Part shown: positions 8,556 to 17,274 of the stretch, piece after piece
How positions within the stretch are numbered: position 1 is the first letter of the stretch
Layout of the letters: each line of letters starts with the position of its first letter
Origin: Belliella baltica DSM 15883
GTDB taxonomy: Bacteria; Bacteroidota; Bacteroidia; Cytophagales; Cyclobacteriaceae
Assembly: GCF_000265405.1 (NCBI RefSeq)
Contig: NC_018010.1
Coordinates: 62,001 to 126,000, forward strand
Direction of reading: 5' to 3'
Length of the DNA: 64,000 bases
Program-made: the position numbers and the translations under genes
The notes under the pieces: generated by a model
Database searches by the model: none
Told to the model about the DNA's origin: nothing
What the model saw: only the letters and a program-made list of their open reading frames with translations

Positions 8556-9278
8556 ATGAAAGAAGACAAACTACACCAAGAAATCGCGATTGCCGGAGGC
8601 TTACAGAATTACCTTAGGGAATTTGTCTATGGTGGAATAGATGGAGCAGTGACGACTTTTGCAGTGGTTGCAGGAGCTGTAGGAGCAAACTTAGATCCTG
8701 CCATTATCATCATTTTAGGCTTTGCAAATCTACTTGCTGATGGTTTTTCCATGTCTGTTGGGGCCTATCTTTCTTCCAAGTCCGATCAGGAAAATTACGA
8801 CAAACACAAAGCTGTTGAATATTGGGAAGTAGATAATTTGCCAGAAAAAGAACGCCATGAAATCGAAGAAATCTATCGAGAAAAAGGCTTTGAAGGCGAA
8901 TTATTGCAGCAAGTGGTCAATGTCATTACAGCTGACAAAGACCGATGGGTAAATGAAATGATGAAGGATGAGCTCAATATGATGGAAGAAACCAAAAGCC
9001 CATTCAAAATTGGCTTAGCTACTTTGATATCTTTTATTACGATTGGTTTTATCCCGCTGATGATCTATGTCTATGATTTCTTTCAAGAGACCACTTTCAA
9101 TGTGTTTTTATGGACAAGCATTTTCACAGGAATTGCCTTTGCAGTAGTTGGGTGGCTGAAGAGCTTTGTCAATCAAACTAATATTTTCAAAAGCATTGGA
9201 GAGACATTAGCATTAGGATTTCTTGCTGCCTTAGTTGCCTATTATGTGGGGGATTTTTTGGAAACTTTAATTCAATAA
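8556..9278 (+). CDS. VIT1/CCC1 family Fe2+/Mn2+ transporter
   Basis: A 240-residue membrane protein of the vacuolar iron transporter family. The first helices carry [22 protein letters not shown] and [21 protein letters not shown], the family signatures with the conserved Asp and Met residues of the ion path. A Glu-rich cytoplasmic segment (about residues 88-145, with [11 protein letters not shown] and [10 protein letters not shown]) matches the metal-binding helical insert between TM2 and TM3. Three further helices follow. It probably exports or sequesters Fe2+ or Mn2+. It may form an operon with its neighbours, since the gaps are only 38 and 4 bases. Confidence 0.9.
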   Translation: MKEDKLHQEIAIAGGLQNYLREFVYGGIDGAVTTFAVVAGAVGANLDPAIIIILGFANLLADGFSMSVGAYLSSKSDQENYDKHKAVEYWEVDNLPEKERHEIEEIYREKGFEGELLQQVVNVITADKDRWVNEMMKDELNMMEETKSPFKIGLATLISFITIGFIPLMIYVYDFFQETTFNVFLWTSIFTGIAFAVVGWLKSFVNQTNIFKSIGETLALGFLAALVAYYVGDFLETLIQ

Positions 9279-9282
9279 ACTT

Positions 9283-10035
9283 GTGAAAACAATTGATGAT
9301 GTCATCTTGAGAATGGATCAAATAGTATCCGAATGTACACTAAAAGAGTCAAGAATAGGATACTTTGCGATTCTCTACCGTCAAGTTACAATTCGGATCA
9401 AAGAAGGTATTAATAATCAAGAGTTCGAAGACAATCCTAGAATGGAAAAACTAGATGTCATATTTGCGAAAAGATTTATTGATGCATACGAGTCCTATCA
9501 CGCTGGAACAACATTAACACAGAGTTGGAAACTTGCTTTTGATTCAAGCAAAAGCACTTCTCACATCGTCTTACAACATTTACTTTTAGGCATTAATGCT
9601 CACATCAATTTAGATTTAGGCATCGCTGCTGTCGAATCTGTAAATGGCCAAAATATTCATTCTATCCTGAATAACTTCAATAAGATCAATGAAATCTTGT
9701 CAGAATTGGTAGATGGGGTTAAAAATAATATCGGAAAAATTTCTCCCCTTTTTAAGTTCCTCATTCATTTTGCCAAAGGTAAAGATGAAGTCTTGGTCAA
9801 TTTCAGCATCAAACTTGCAAGAGACGGTGCTTGGAAATTTGCAAATGAATACCTTCTTCATACCAATAAAAAAGAATGTATTCTTCATAGAGATCAAATC
9901 ATAACAGGCCTTGCTGAAAGTATGATCAACCCAGGTAAAAGACTAAGTAGAATTATTAAGATAATTAGCTTTACCGAATGGAAATCAGTCAGCAATACCA
10001 TGGACCAACTCAATCAAATCACCAAACTCAGCTAG
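9283..10035 (+). CDS. DUF5995 family protein
   Basis: A 250-residue, mostly helical soluble protein. The segment LLGINAHINLDLGIAAVE (about residues 101-118) is the hallmark of DUF5995. No signal peptide or membrane segment is evident. The start is a GTG at 9283, four bases after the stop of the VIT1-type transporter, so the two are very likely cotranscribed. Function unknown. The conserved His, Asn and Asp suggest a metal or catalytic site, but that is only inference. Confidence 0.75.
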   Translation: MKTIDDVILRMDQIVSECTLKESRIGYFAILYRQVTIRIKEGINNQEFEDNPRMEKLDVIFAKRFIDAYESYHAGTTLTQSWKLAFDSSKSTSHIVLQHLLLGINAHINLDLGIAAVESVNGQNIHSILNNFNKINEILSELVDGVKNNIGKISPLFKFLIHFAKGKDEVLVNFSIKLARDGAWKFANEYLLHTNKKECILHRDQIITGLAESMINPGKRLSRIIKIISFTEWKSVSNTMDQLNQITKLS

Positions 10036-10047
10036 AAAATATTAGAG

Positions 10048-10098
10048 CCTTAATCAATTTCATCTCATTTCTTAGCTCTTGATTCTTACTTCTTGGCT
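10048..10098. repeat. Degenerate CTT-rich repeat between convergent genes
   Basis: Reads as iterated TCTTAGCTCTTGATTCTTACTTCTTGGCTCTT. On the minus strand this is an AAGAGCCAAGAAGTAAGAATCAAG-type string, close in style to the repeats at 7066-7103 and 22150-22180. It fills the 64-base gap between the DUF5995 and DUF4407 stop codons. Confidence 0.45.
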
Positions 10099-10099
10099 C

Positions 10100-11125
10100 T
10101 TAAATTTCATATTTCACTTTCATTTCTTTCAACCTTTCCTCGCTCTCGCTTACCAACTTTACGGTTTTTTCATTCGCATAGACCTCTACCCCCTTTTCAG
10201 CAAGGTCTAAAAGCTCATCATAAGGCCCTCTAGGAGAAATTATTTTGACAAAAATAGGTGCTGTTTCTACAGCGATAAAAAGTAAAATGATCATTAAATT
10301 GGCTAATCTTAAAGCTTTACTTTCTGATGTCAGGACTGCTAAAGCATCAATTCTAGCAGCCAATCCATCAAACCCATCAATATTTGGCTGAATTTTTTCG
10401 AATTCTGCCGCTCTCAACATCACAATTCTTTTGATCTCTTCGTCGAGTTCATCTATTTTCTCTTGAGTTTTTGAACTCAACTCAGATAGATTGTTTTGTG
10501 CTGCATCAAGCTGCTGTTCCTTCTTTTTTGCATTAGATCCTAAACCAACAATTCCACTCGTCCCATCAGTCTTTGTACCAAAACGCTCTAAGTCATATTC
10601 TTGCTGAAGCTTATCTCGATAATCTTTTGCTTTATTTACTTCAGACTTCAAACTGTCTTTCTGGATTTCCAAATCATCGATTTCTGTGAAACCCGTTTTG
10701 AGAGCTTCTTTACTTTCTGCTATCATCAACGTTTTTTGTTCATCCAATTTTCGATTGATTTCTCGTTCAAATATTTTCAATTCCAAAGGCTTCGAAATCA
10801 CCAAAGCTAAAATGATTGCCATCGTTAATCTTGGAAGTGCCATTTTCCATTCTGACCAAGCATGATTTCTTTTACGCATACTTGAAACAATAAATCGGTC
10901 TAAATTAAAAATCATCAAACCCCAAATCACCCCAAATGCTAGGGCAAACCAAATGGATTGAAAAATTGTAAATAGGGCATAGGCAGCAGATATAGTAGCC
11001 AAGATACCCGTAAAAAAAATAGCCCCTCCTATTCCAAAATATTTATTATTTTCAGTTGGGGCTCTTTTTAGGATGTTAAAATTTGCTCCACTACAAAACC
11101 AGAAAAACTGATTAATTTTCTTCAT
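10100..11125 (-). CDS. DUF4407 family membrane protein
   Basis: A 341-residue inner membrane protein. It has two N-terminal hydrophobic segments (about residues 33-55 and 58-74), the conserved FNLDRFIVSSMRK motif, and a third segment ending at a PLELKIFEREIN motif (about 95-120). A long charged coiled coil follows (about 120-255), then a last helix (LMIILLFIAVETAPIFVKI). This order is diagnostic of DUF4407. Its role is unknown; the family looks like a membrane-anchored periplasmic or cytoplasmic coiled coil. It is transcribed alone, convergent with the DUF5995 gene. Confidence 0.85.
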   Translation of the reverse strand: MKKINQFFWFCSGANFNILKRAPTENNKYFGIGGAIFFTGILATISAAYALFTIFQSIWFALAFGVIWGLMIFNLDRFIVSSMRKRNHAWSEWKMALPRLTMAIILALVISKPLELKIFEREINRKLDEQKTLMIAESKEALKTGFTEIDDLEIQKDSLKSEVNKAKDYRDKLQQEYDLERFGTKTDGTSGIVGLGSNAKKKEQQLDAAQNNLSELSSKTQEKIDELDEEIKRIVMLRAAEFEKIQPNIDGFDGLAARIDALAVLTSESKALRLANLMIILLFIAVETAPIFVKIISPRGPYDELLDLAEKGVEVYANEKTVKLVSESEERLKEMKVKYEI

Positions 11126-11398
11126 TATTTTTCATCTAAGTAAATTGGGAGATTATCAATCAAAAAACGATCTAAATCATACAATTATATATGAGGATAT
11201 CGTAATTTTAAAAAATAGGTGACAAAAGCAGCTCTCTATGTGATAGAATAGGCTCTTTATGGGCTAAGGCATTTTGAAAATTCTTTGAATTTGTCTTTAG
11301 CATTATAAAAGCAAAATCTCAAATTGACCAAAATCGGACATTTAACGATCGAAACCGATCAGCATTTAGCGAAAACAAACCATATAAACAATTCAAAT
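11126..11398. other. Divergent intergenic region
   Basis: This region lies between the DUF4407 gene (minus) and the thiamine-binding gene (plus). It is AT-rich. I see no RNA gene or clear promoter. A frame extends upstream of the thiamine-binding gene to a TTG at 11324, but it lacks family similarity there. Confidence 0.4.
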
Positions 11399-11701
11399 AT
11401 GAATCATAAGCATATCATCAACATGGGTATTCAAATTGTCCCTAAAAGCAAAAATCTGGACAGCTATCATCTTGTAGATAAAGCAATTGAAGTAATCCAA
11501 AAATCTGGAGTAAAATACGTGGTTACGCCTTTTGAAACCGTAATGGAAGGAGAACAAAAAGAGCTGATGGAAATTGCGCAAAAAGCACAAGAAGCTGTCT
11601 TGAATGCAGGGGCAGATGAAGTATTGGTTTATTATCGAATGCAAATTCGAAAAACCAAAGATGTCTGGATTATGGATAAAATCGAAAAATACACCCCGTA
11701 G
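11399..11701 (+). CDS. Thiamine-binding protein, MTH1187/YkoF type
   Basis: A 100-residue protein with the ferredoxin-like fold of the MTH1187 family. It shows NMGIQIVPKSK near the start, a helix DKAIEVIQKSG, the strand KYVVTPFETVMEGE, and a second helix before ADEVLVYYRMQIR. Family members bind thiamine or its phosphates as dimers or tetramers in the cytoplasm. The ATG at 11399 is chosen because the family begins just before NMGIQIVP; an in-frame TTG at 11324 would add 25 unrelated residues. It stands alone, and no riboswitch is seen upstream. Confidence 0.85.
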   Translation: MNHKHIINMGIQIVPKSKNLDSYHLVDKAIEVIQKSGVKYVVTPFETVMEGEQKELMEIAQKAQEAVLNAGADEVLVYYRMQIRKTKDVWIMDKIEKYTP

Positions 11702-11827
11702 TCAATTTTCTTCCACTTTTTATCATTTAAAAAATGAAACAGTCTGAAAGTTGAATATAAAATCACTTTCTACATAAACGACTTAAATGTGAACAGAAAA
11801 GGCCAAATTTAGTTTAAATTAAGTATA

Positions 11828-11857
11828 TTGAAGGAAGAGATGCTTGGCATACTTTAG
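11828..11857 (+). promoter_or_regulatory. Possible promoter for the OmpA-family operon
   Basis: TTG at 11828-11830, a 19-base spacer and TACTTTAG at 11850-11857. This is one mismatch from TAnnTTTG. It lies 39 bases upstream of the ATG at 11897. Confidence 0.35.
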
Positions 11858-11896
11858 TTTTTAATCAATTATGAATTTTCTAAGAAACATATTGTT

Positions 11897-13057
11897 ATGA
11901 AAAAAATACTTACAATCATTCTAGCTCTTATTATTTCAAATCAAATTTCAGCGCAAATCAAATCTGTGAATTACGATGTGATCTCTAATCAAATCAATTC
12001 TGGAGTCCCCCTTCCTTCGGAGGAGCCATTTTATATCAAAGGAACCTTACCGACAAACATAGAATTTGTAAGGGTGAAAGTTAATCGACCTGGGAAAAAT
12101 GATAAACAAGCAGAGGAATATGTTTGGAAAACAGCATTTGACTTTCAAGTAAACCAATATGAATTATTTATTGCAACACCTTTAAAAAGCAATACTGAAT
12201 ACAATCTTGAGTTCTCCTTTTTTGAAAAAGCAGATGAAGAACAGATGGATGAAGTGAAGTCTGCTTTGAACAAAAATCTTGAATCCTACATCAATGCCAA
12301 TCTTGAAGTCGCTTCTGGAGGAATAAAATCTTATAGCAATGATCAGGTGATGATCGCACAGATGAATCAGATTGTTGAGAATGGTTTATTGGATTACAGA
12401 CATTTTTTGGGGAGAGATTTTCCAGGATTTAGTGATTTAGTCAAGCAAAAACTGGATCAAAAAGACAAGCTTAAACTCAGAAGAGCTAGGTTCAATATTC
12501 TCGGAAGAAATGAAGAGGATAATGAAAAAGCAGTTTATGCCAACGCATACATTGATGAATTAGTAGGGACAGTTCAAAATGAAGTAGACCAATTTTTATC
12601 AAGAAGCCTTTTGGCTTTGGTAGACGAAAGAACGGTAAATGCCTATCCTACAGAAAAGAAACCACATACGCTGCCATTGAATTTTGGTTATGGATCATTT
12701 GCCGTCAAAAGAACATTGTCTTCAACAGAATATTTCAATGGTCCATACTTAGGCCTTTCATTTCCCTTGGGAAATAAAACTTTCCGGAAATTCTTAGGAA
12801 ATGCCTCTATTTCAACTGGAGTATTTTTGCAGAATTTCGAGTCTAAATCAGGCAATCAAATTTCTGGCCCTTTGGTCAACCTTCCAATTTACGCTGGATT
12901 GGGCTATAAAATATTCAATGTGATGCGATTCAATGCAGGTGCAGTGATGATCAATATGGAAGAAGTCAATTCAGGTAGCAACACAAATTACATCCAGCCC
13001 TATGTCGGGTTAAGCTTAGAATTCAACTTGTGGGTTGGGCTAAACAACAGGAGGTAA
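11897..13057 (+). CDS. Secreted hypothetical protein of an outer-membrane operon
   Basis: A 386-residue protein with a signal peptide (residues 1-19, ending ISAQ). The middle, about 90-250, is helical and charged. The last 120 residues alternate in the way of outer-membrane strands (PLNFGYGSFAVKR.., GPYLGLSFPLG.., ASISTGVFLQ.., YIQPYVGLSLEFNLWVG), so a small C-terminal barrel or beta sheet is likely. I do not recognise a named family. The stop is 4 bases before the ATG of the large OmpA-family gene, and its last codons contain that gene's Shine-Dalgarno sequence, so the two are translationally linked and probably act together at the envelope. Confidence 0.7.
   Translation: MKKILTIILALIISNQISAQIKSVNYDVISNQINSGVPLPSEEPFYIKGTLPTNIEFVRVKVNRPGKNDKQAEEYVWKTAFDFQVNQYELFIATPLKSNTEYNLEFSFFEKADEEQMDEVKSALNKNLESYINANLEVASGGIKSYSNDQVMIAQMNQIVENGLLDYRHFLGRDFPGFSDLVKQKLDQKDKLKLRRARFNILGRNEEDNEKAVYANAYIDELVGTVQNEVDQFLSRSLLALVDERTVNAYPTEKKPHTLPLNFGYGSFAVKRTLSSTEYFNGPYLGLSFPLGNKTFRKFLGNASISTGVFLQNFESKSGNQISGPLVNLPIYAGLGYKIFNVMRFNAGAVMINMEEVNSGSNTNYIQPYVGLSLEFNLWVGLNNRR
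13049..13054 (+). promoter_or_regulatory. Canonical Shine-Dalgarno AGGAGG, unusual for this genome
   Basis: AGGAGG lies 7 bases before the ATG at 13062 and overlaps the last codons of the preceding gene. Most starts in this window have no such sequence. It supports the ATG at 13062 rather than the TTG one codon earlier. Confidence 0.6.
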
Positions 13058-13061
13058 TTTG

Positions 13062-15650
13062 ATGAAAAAGCTGATACTTATAATCCTCGCAAGTTTCCTT
13101 TCCATCCCTTTCCTCTTTGCCCAGCAAAAGGAATATGATTGGAGACTCGGAGTCAGTGGTGGCTATTCCAATTATTATGGTGACCTCACTCCTTATAGAA
13201 TTCGTGGTTTTTCTAACTTCGATGCAATCCATCATTTGTTATACTTCAACGAAAACTATTTTGACCAATACTCCTTCAAAATTTCTCTTGAGAGAAAATT
13301 AAGTCCTACCGTTGGGCTTCAGTTTAGCTATGGTCAATATCAGTTCTCGATGAGCGATCGGTACATTCGAAGAAATGGAGAATTGCTTACTTCAGGAAGA
13401 AATTTTGATCGCGCCTTGAATTTCCAGAATAACACCAGAGATATGGGAGTTTCTTTTGTATTCAAAGCAGACAACGACAAATTATTATCATCCAAATCAT
13501 TACTCGCTCCCTACTTCACTTTAGGGTTTGGTCTTTTAGATTTTGATATCAGTGGTGATTTATTGGATGATAATGGAAACAGATACGATTACACCAATCC
13601 TACAACAGTTGGGAATGGCAGCTACGAAACAGAATTACCTCCACTGAGAACGGAACTTTCTGATGGCTATGATCTATGGGCTTTTTATGCTAATCTTGGT
13701 CTCGGAATAAGATTGAGATTAGGACAAAGATTGGAAATATTCGCTCAAAGTGACTTTATTCACAGTTTTACAGGATACCTCGATGATGTGGATGGCACTT
13801 ACAGAGAAAGTTATGACAACGATTTTCAAGCTTACGCCGCAAAACCAGGACCCAACACAATTGATCCTGCTACACGAAATAGAGGTGAGAATAGTGGTAA
13901 CAACGATTGGGTGATTTATCACGGAGTAGGACTAAAATTCAATTTTGGAGCTAGCAAAAAATCCTTCCAAGCTCCAACATTGAGTACCTACTATCCTGAC
14001 TATGGAACTAAGGCTATTGAAGAAAAAACTTTACCCGAAGAAAAGACAGCTTCAGAATCTGATTCTATGGAAGTGGCAAAAGTTGGAGACACTTATAATT
14101 ATTACACCAATATTCAACTTGTCGATCAACTTAGACTTGATAGTTTGAGTTACCGAACGCAAATATTGACTTGGGAGCAACAGATCGCTGATCGAAGAGA
14201 GAGAATATTGCAAAGTAGAATTGATGAAAGAAACTATCTTGATATCCAAAATCAGGTCAATGATCAGTTCGAAAACCTAAAAACAGACACAGTATTGGTT
14301 AAAGCCAAAAAAGATTCTCTTTTGAGTGTGACTGAAAGTTCTCTTTCAAAAATAAAATCCAGTCTTGACAGCATTCAAAATAGAAAAACTCAATTTGAGA
14401 CTGAAATAGATAGCATTTCTAAACTTAGAAATGATTATAAAATTCAACCGAGAACTGATAACACTTCATTAGATAGCCTCATAAGTCCAACGAACATTTC
14501 ACGATCAATGGCCTCAATTTCGAGAATAACCTCTGAAGGAGATATTGTCATTGAGACAAATGCAGCTTCTAGGATAGATTCTGTGGGCAAAGAGATTCCA
14601 ATGGAAAGATTGATTAAAGAAGGAGCTGTGGAAGGAAGGATAATGGAAAGAAAAGTTGATTCAACTCAAAAAACAAATCCTATTTGGGAACAAGATAATC
14701 TCAATAAGATAAAGGAACAAGAAGATAGGATTAGCCGATTGGAAACTGAATCGAGAAGATTGCAATCTGAAAGAGATAGTTTAAGCAGGCTACCAAGAGA
14801 GGTTATCTACATGCGAAGCAGAAGTATGGCACCTTCCCTACCCGATAGAAGTAAGGGCACTAAAGCTAGTGAAGGAAATGGTTCAGTTGAAAAAGAAACT
14901 ATCATACGAGAAAAAGTAATAGAAACTGAAATCAAGGAAGTTAACCCAGAAAAAGACCGAAATCTATTCCGATCAATCGGCGCCTTCTTTGGTGGCGCAG
15001 CAGTATCAAGATCAATTCAACCCGACCTTCCTAAAGAAACTACAACAATTGAACTAGACACTGTCAGGACCTCGCTTGAAGAACCGATTATTGCTCCAGA
15101 TAGCCTTACTTCCATCGATAGTCTTGCTAATTTACGATTGGAAGAAAGCATTGTTAATGAAGATTCGCTTAAGATGAGAATAAGCAATCAGTCACGAGAA
15201 CTAGAAAGAAGATCACAGCAAGAATTATCTGAGAAAATTGCCAAAATAGACAGCTTACCAAGAGAGATATTGAGAGATACAGTTTTTTTAGAAAGTGATC
15301 CTTTAGTGAGATTACTCAGGTATAAAGAAATTATCTATTTCGATATCAACCAAAGGGTCCCAGCCGAAGAAGAACTCAAAAAATTGGCAAACTTGGTAGA
15401 TTTTATAAAGGAAAATGAAGACTACCAGCTAACATTGACAGGCTATGCTGATAATACAGGAAATATCAATTACAACCTGAAACTAGCAGAAGAAAGAACA
15501 AAAGCAATTAGCGAAGCACTGATTCAGCAATTTGGAATTTCAGAGGATAATATCACTCTTGAATCAGGCGGTCAAGTGATTAGAGGATTCCAGCGATCTA
15601 GCAATGACCAAGACCGAAAAGTAGAAGTAAGGATTGAAAGAAAGAATTGA
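13062..15650 (+). CDS. Large OmpA-family protein with N-terminal barrel and long coiled coil
   Basis: An 862-residue protein with a signal peptide (ending FLFAQ). Residues about 22-295 resemble an outer-membrane barrel (WRLGVSGGYSNYYGDLT.., YSFKISLERKLSPTVGLQFSYG.., LGLGIRLRLGQRLEIFAQ). Residues about 310-745 are charged, rich in Ser, Arg, Glu and Asp, with heptad-like coiled coils and repeated DS motifs. Residues about 755-862 form the OmpA peptidoglycan-binding domain: IIYFDINQRVP, then LTGYADNTGNINYNLKLAEERTKAI with the Asp and Arg that hold diaminopimelate, then DRKVEVRIER. It would tether the outer membrane to the cell wall across an unusually long linker. It forms an operon with the gene before it and ends at a strong terminator. 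Confidence 0.85.
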   Translation: MKKLILIILASFLSIPFLFAQQKEYDWRLGVSGGYSNYYGDLTPYRIRGFSNFDAIHHLLYFNENYFDQYSFKISLERKLSPTVGLQFSYGQYQFSMSDRYIRRNGELLTSGRNFDRALNFQNNTRDMGVSFVFKADNDKLLSSKSLLAPYFTLGFGLLDFDISGDLLDDNGNRYDYTNPTTVGNGSYETELPPLRTELSDGYDLWAFYANLGLGIRLRLGQRLEIFAQSDFIHSFTGYLDDVDGTYRESYDNDFQAYAAKPGPNTIDPATRNRGENSGNNDWVIYHGVGLKFNFGASKKSFQAPTLSTYYPDYGTKAIEEKTLPEEKTASESDSMEVAKVGDTYNYYTNIQLVDQLRLDSLSYRTQILTWEQQIADRRERILQSRIDERNYLDIQNQVNDQFENLKTDTVLVKAKKDSLLSVTESSLSKIKSSLDSIQNRKTQFETEIDSISKLRNDYKIQPRTDNTSLDSLISPTNISRSMASISRITSEGDIVIETNAASRIDSVGKEIPMERLIKEGAVEGRIMERKVDSTQKTNPIWEQDNLNKIKEQEDRISRLETESRRLQSERDSLSRLPREVIYMRSRSMAPSLPDRSKGTKASEGNGSVEKETIIREKVIETEIKEVNPEKDRNLFRSIGAFFGGAAVSRSIQPDLPKETTTIELDTVRTSLEEPIIAPDSLTSIDSLANLRLEESIVNEDSLKMRISNQSRELERRSQQELSEKIAKIDSLPREILRDTVFLESDPLVRLLRYKEIIYFDINQRVPAEEELKKLANLVDFIKENEDYQLTLTGYADNTGNINYNLKLAEERTKAISEALIQQFGISEDNITLESGGQVIRGFQRSSNDQDRKVEVRIERKN

Positions 15651-15674
15651 TGAATTTTGATTATGAAACATAGA

Positions 15675-15713
15675 AAAGGCTTTGGAAGATTGAATTCCAA
15701 AGCCTTTATTTTT
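15675..15713 (+). terminator. Bidirectional terminator between the OmpA-family gene and glsA
   Basis: A 13-base perfect stem (15675-15687 with 15695-15707) with a 7-base loop, followed by ATTTTTT on the plus strand. The mirrored A-rich side gives a shorter T run on the minus strand, so it may serve the convergent glutaminase gene too. Confidence 0.85.
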
Positions 15714-16627
15714 TAAAAAAGAGAAAAAGACAATTTATCAGTCAAAAGCTCCAATGCTTTGATAGCTTTTACTGAGTTCCCTTTTTCATTGAGTTCGGGA
15801 CTCCAGACAGCGATACTAAATTTGTGAGGCATCACTGCAGCTACACCACCACCTACTCCACTTTTTCCGGGTAGGCCTACTCGAAATGCAAATTCTCCTG
15901 CTTCATCATAAAATCCACAAGTTAACATCAGTGCGTTCACCCTTCTTGCATGACTTTCCGATAAGATTTCCCTATTAGCAAAGATAGAAAAACCATCATT
16001 TGCCAAATAAGAGAAAGATTTTGCCAAGTCTACACAATTCATTTCAATGGCACATTGGGAAAAATAGACATCCAACACCTCATCAATATTGTTGTTAAAA
16101 TTCTTGTAGGACTTTAGAAAATAGGCCAAAGCAGTATTTCGCTCCCCATGATTTTGCTCTGATTTTTTGACACTCTCATTGAAACTCACACAATTTTTCC
16201 CTGATATTTCATTGATAAAATCAGAAATCTGCTCTATTGGTTTTTGAAACTTGCTGCAAAGTGCGTCTGTAATCACCAAAGCCCCAGCATTGATAAAAGG
16301 ATTCCTAGGAATTCCTTTTTCAAATTCCAGCTGCGCAATCGAATTAAATGGATTACCACTTGGCTCGACATTTACTCTAGTGAAAAGTTTGGAATTGAAG
16401 ACATGAAAGACCATTGTCAGTGTATGGACCTTGCTGATACTTTGGATGGAAAAAGGCACCTGATAATCCCCAACTCCAAACACATTCCCTTTCAAATCAA
16501 CCAAAGCAATCCCAAATTGATCGGGATTGACACTGGCTAATTCTGGGATATAAGTGGCCACTTTCCCCCGCTGATTTTCTTCCTGCACTTCCTGATATAC
16601 TTCTTCTATGATTTGCTGATAATCCAT
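15713..16627 (-). CDS. glsA: Glutaminase
   Basis: A 304-residue enzyme of the serine-dependent beta-lactamase-like glutaminase family, converting glutamine to glutamate and ammonia in the cytoplasm. The catalytic Ser-x-x-Lys is in PFSIQSISKVHTL (about residues 58-70). The family blocks VEPSGNPFNSIAQLE, GIPRNPFINAGALV and GLPGKSGVGGGVAAVMPHKFSIAVWSP are all present, so the enzyme is full length. The ATG at 16627 gives a normal N-terminus. It is a single-gene unit between a shared terminator and the divergent padR unit. Confidence 0.95.
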   Translation of the reverse strand: MDYQQIIEEVYQEVQEENQRGKVATYIPELASVNPDQFGIALVDLKGNVFGVGDYQVPFSIQSISKVHTLTMVFHVFNSKLFTRVNVEPSGNPFNSIAQLEFEKGIPRNPFINAGALVITDALCSKFQKPIEQISDFINEISGKNCVSFNESVKKSEQNHGERNTALAYFLKSYKNFNNNIDEVLDVYFSQCAIEMNCVDLAKSFSYLANDGFSIFANREILSESHARRVNALMLTCGFYDEAGEFAFRVGLPGKSGVGGGVAAVMPHKFSIAVWSPELNEKGNSVKAIKALELLTDKLSFSLF

Positions 16628-16802
16628 AGGGTCAAAATGATAATTATATCAGTCAGATCAAAATTTTATGAAAGTTTATCAGTTTCACTACCATTCACTT
16701 TTATCGAAAGGTTAAAATGTGCAACAATTAAAAATCATCCTTTTTCTTATCACTCAGATATAAAATTACATACCCAATTTTCTTATGTATATAATTTTTT
16801 TA

Positions 16803-16810
16803 TATATTTG
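16803..16810 (+). promoter_or_regulatory. TAnnTTTG promoter element for padR
   Basis: TATATTTG at 16803-16810, 24 bases before the ATG at 16835. No clear TTG is seen at the expected upstream distance, so only the -7 element is supported. Confidence 0.45.
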
Positions 16811-16834
16811 ACTTACTGATGTATCAAAATCATT

Positions 16835-17179
16835 ATGTCCAATAACAACTTAATCAAAGGAAGCCTTCAGACCATCATCCTCAAACTCCTTGAGGAAAAT
16901 GATAAAATGTATGGCTATGAAATAACCCAAAGGGTCAAGGAACTTACCGAAGGTGAAATCAAAATCACCGAAGGAGCCCTCTACCCTGCCCTGCACAAGC
17001 TCGAAGCAGAAGGAATGCTAACCACAGAAATCCAACAAGTGGACAATAGGGTACGAAAATACTACAGCCTCACCAAAAATGGCCAAAAGGAAGTCAGCGC
17101 AAAAATGACAGAACTACAAAGTTTCGTGGGCAATCTCCAAAGAATCCTAGACCCAGAATGGAAGCCGGGCTTGGCTTAA
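16835..17179 (+). CDS. PadR family transcriptional regulator
   Basis: A 114-residue winged-helix repressor of the short PadR type. It shows GSLQTIILKLLEEND-MYGYEITQRV, TEGALYPALHKLEAEGML and the wing with RVRKYYSLTKNG, followed by a short dimerisation helix. PadR proteins of this length usually repress the adjacent membrane-protein or efflux genes and respond to small hydrophobic compounds or envelope stress. It is followed after 95 bases by four overlapping paralogous membrane genes, which are its likely regulon. The gap contains a structured repeat. Confidence 0.92.
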   Translation: MSNNNLIKGSLQTIILKLLEENDKMYGYEITQRVKELTEGEIKITEGALYPALHKLEAEGMLTTEIQQVDNRVRKYYSLTKNGQKEVSAKMTELQSFVGNLQRILDPEWKPGLA

Positions 17180-17210
17180 AAACTTTCATTATGACAATTA
17201 GATCCTAAAA

Positions 17211-17260
17211 CATGTGCCATAGGCACGTCCGATATATTAACCTTGGGTTTCAACCCAAGG
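17211..17260 (+). repeat. Structured intergenic repeat, copy 1 (two hairpins)
   Basis: Hairpin 1 is GTGCC-ATA-GGCAC (17214-17226). Hairpin 2 is CCTTGGGTT-TC-AACCCAAGG (17241-17260). Bases 17222-17260 align without gaps to 20102-20140 with 31 of 39 identical, and hairpin 2 is kept in both by paired changes. It lies between padR and the first of four paralogous genes, 14 bases before that gene's ATG. Confidence 0.65.
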
Positions 17261-17274
17261 AAAAAAACAAAAGA

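Noticed and set aside
11200..11398. Thiamine riboswitch before the thiamine-binding gene
   Set aside because: The conserved TPP-riboswitch core CUGAGA and the matching helices are not present.
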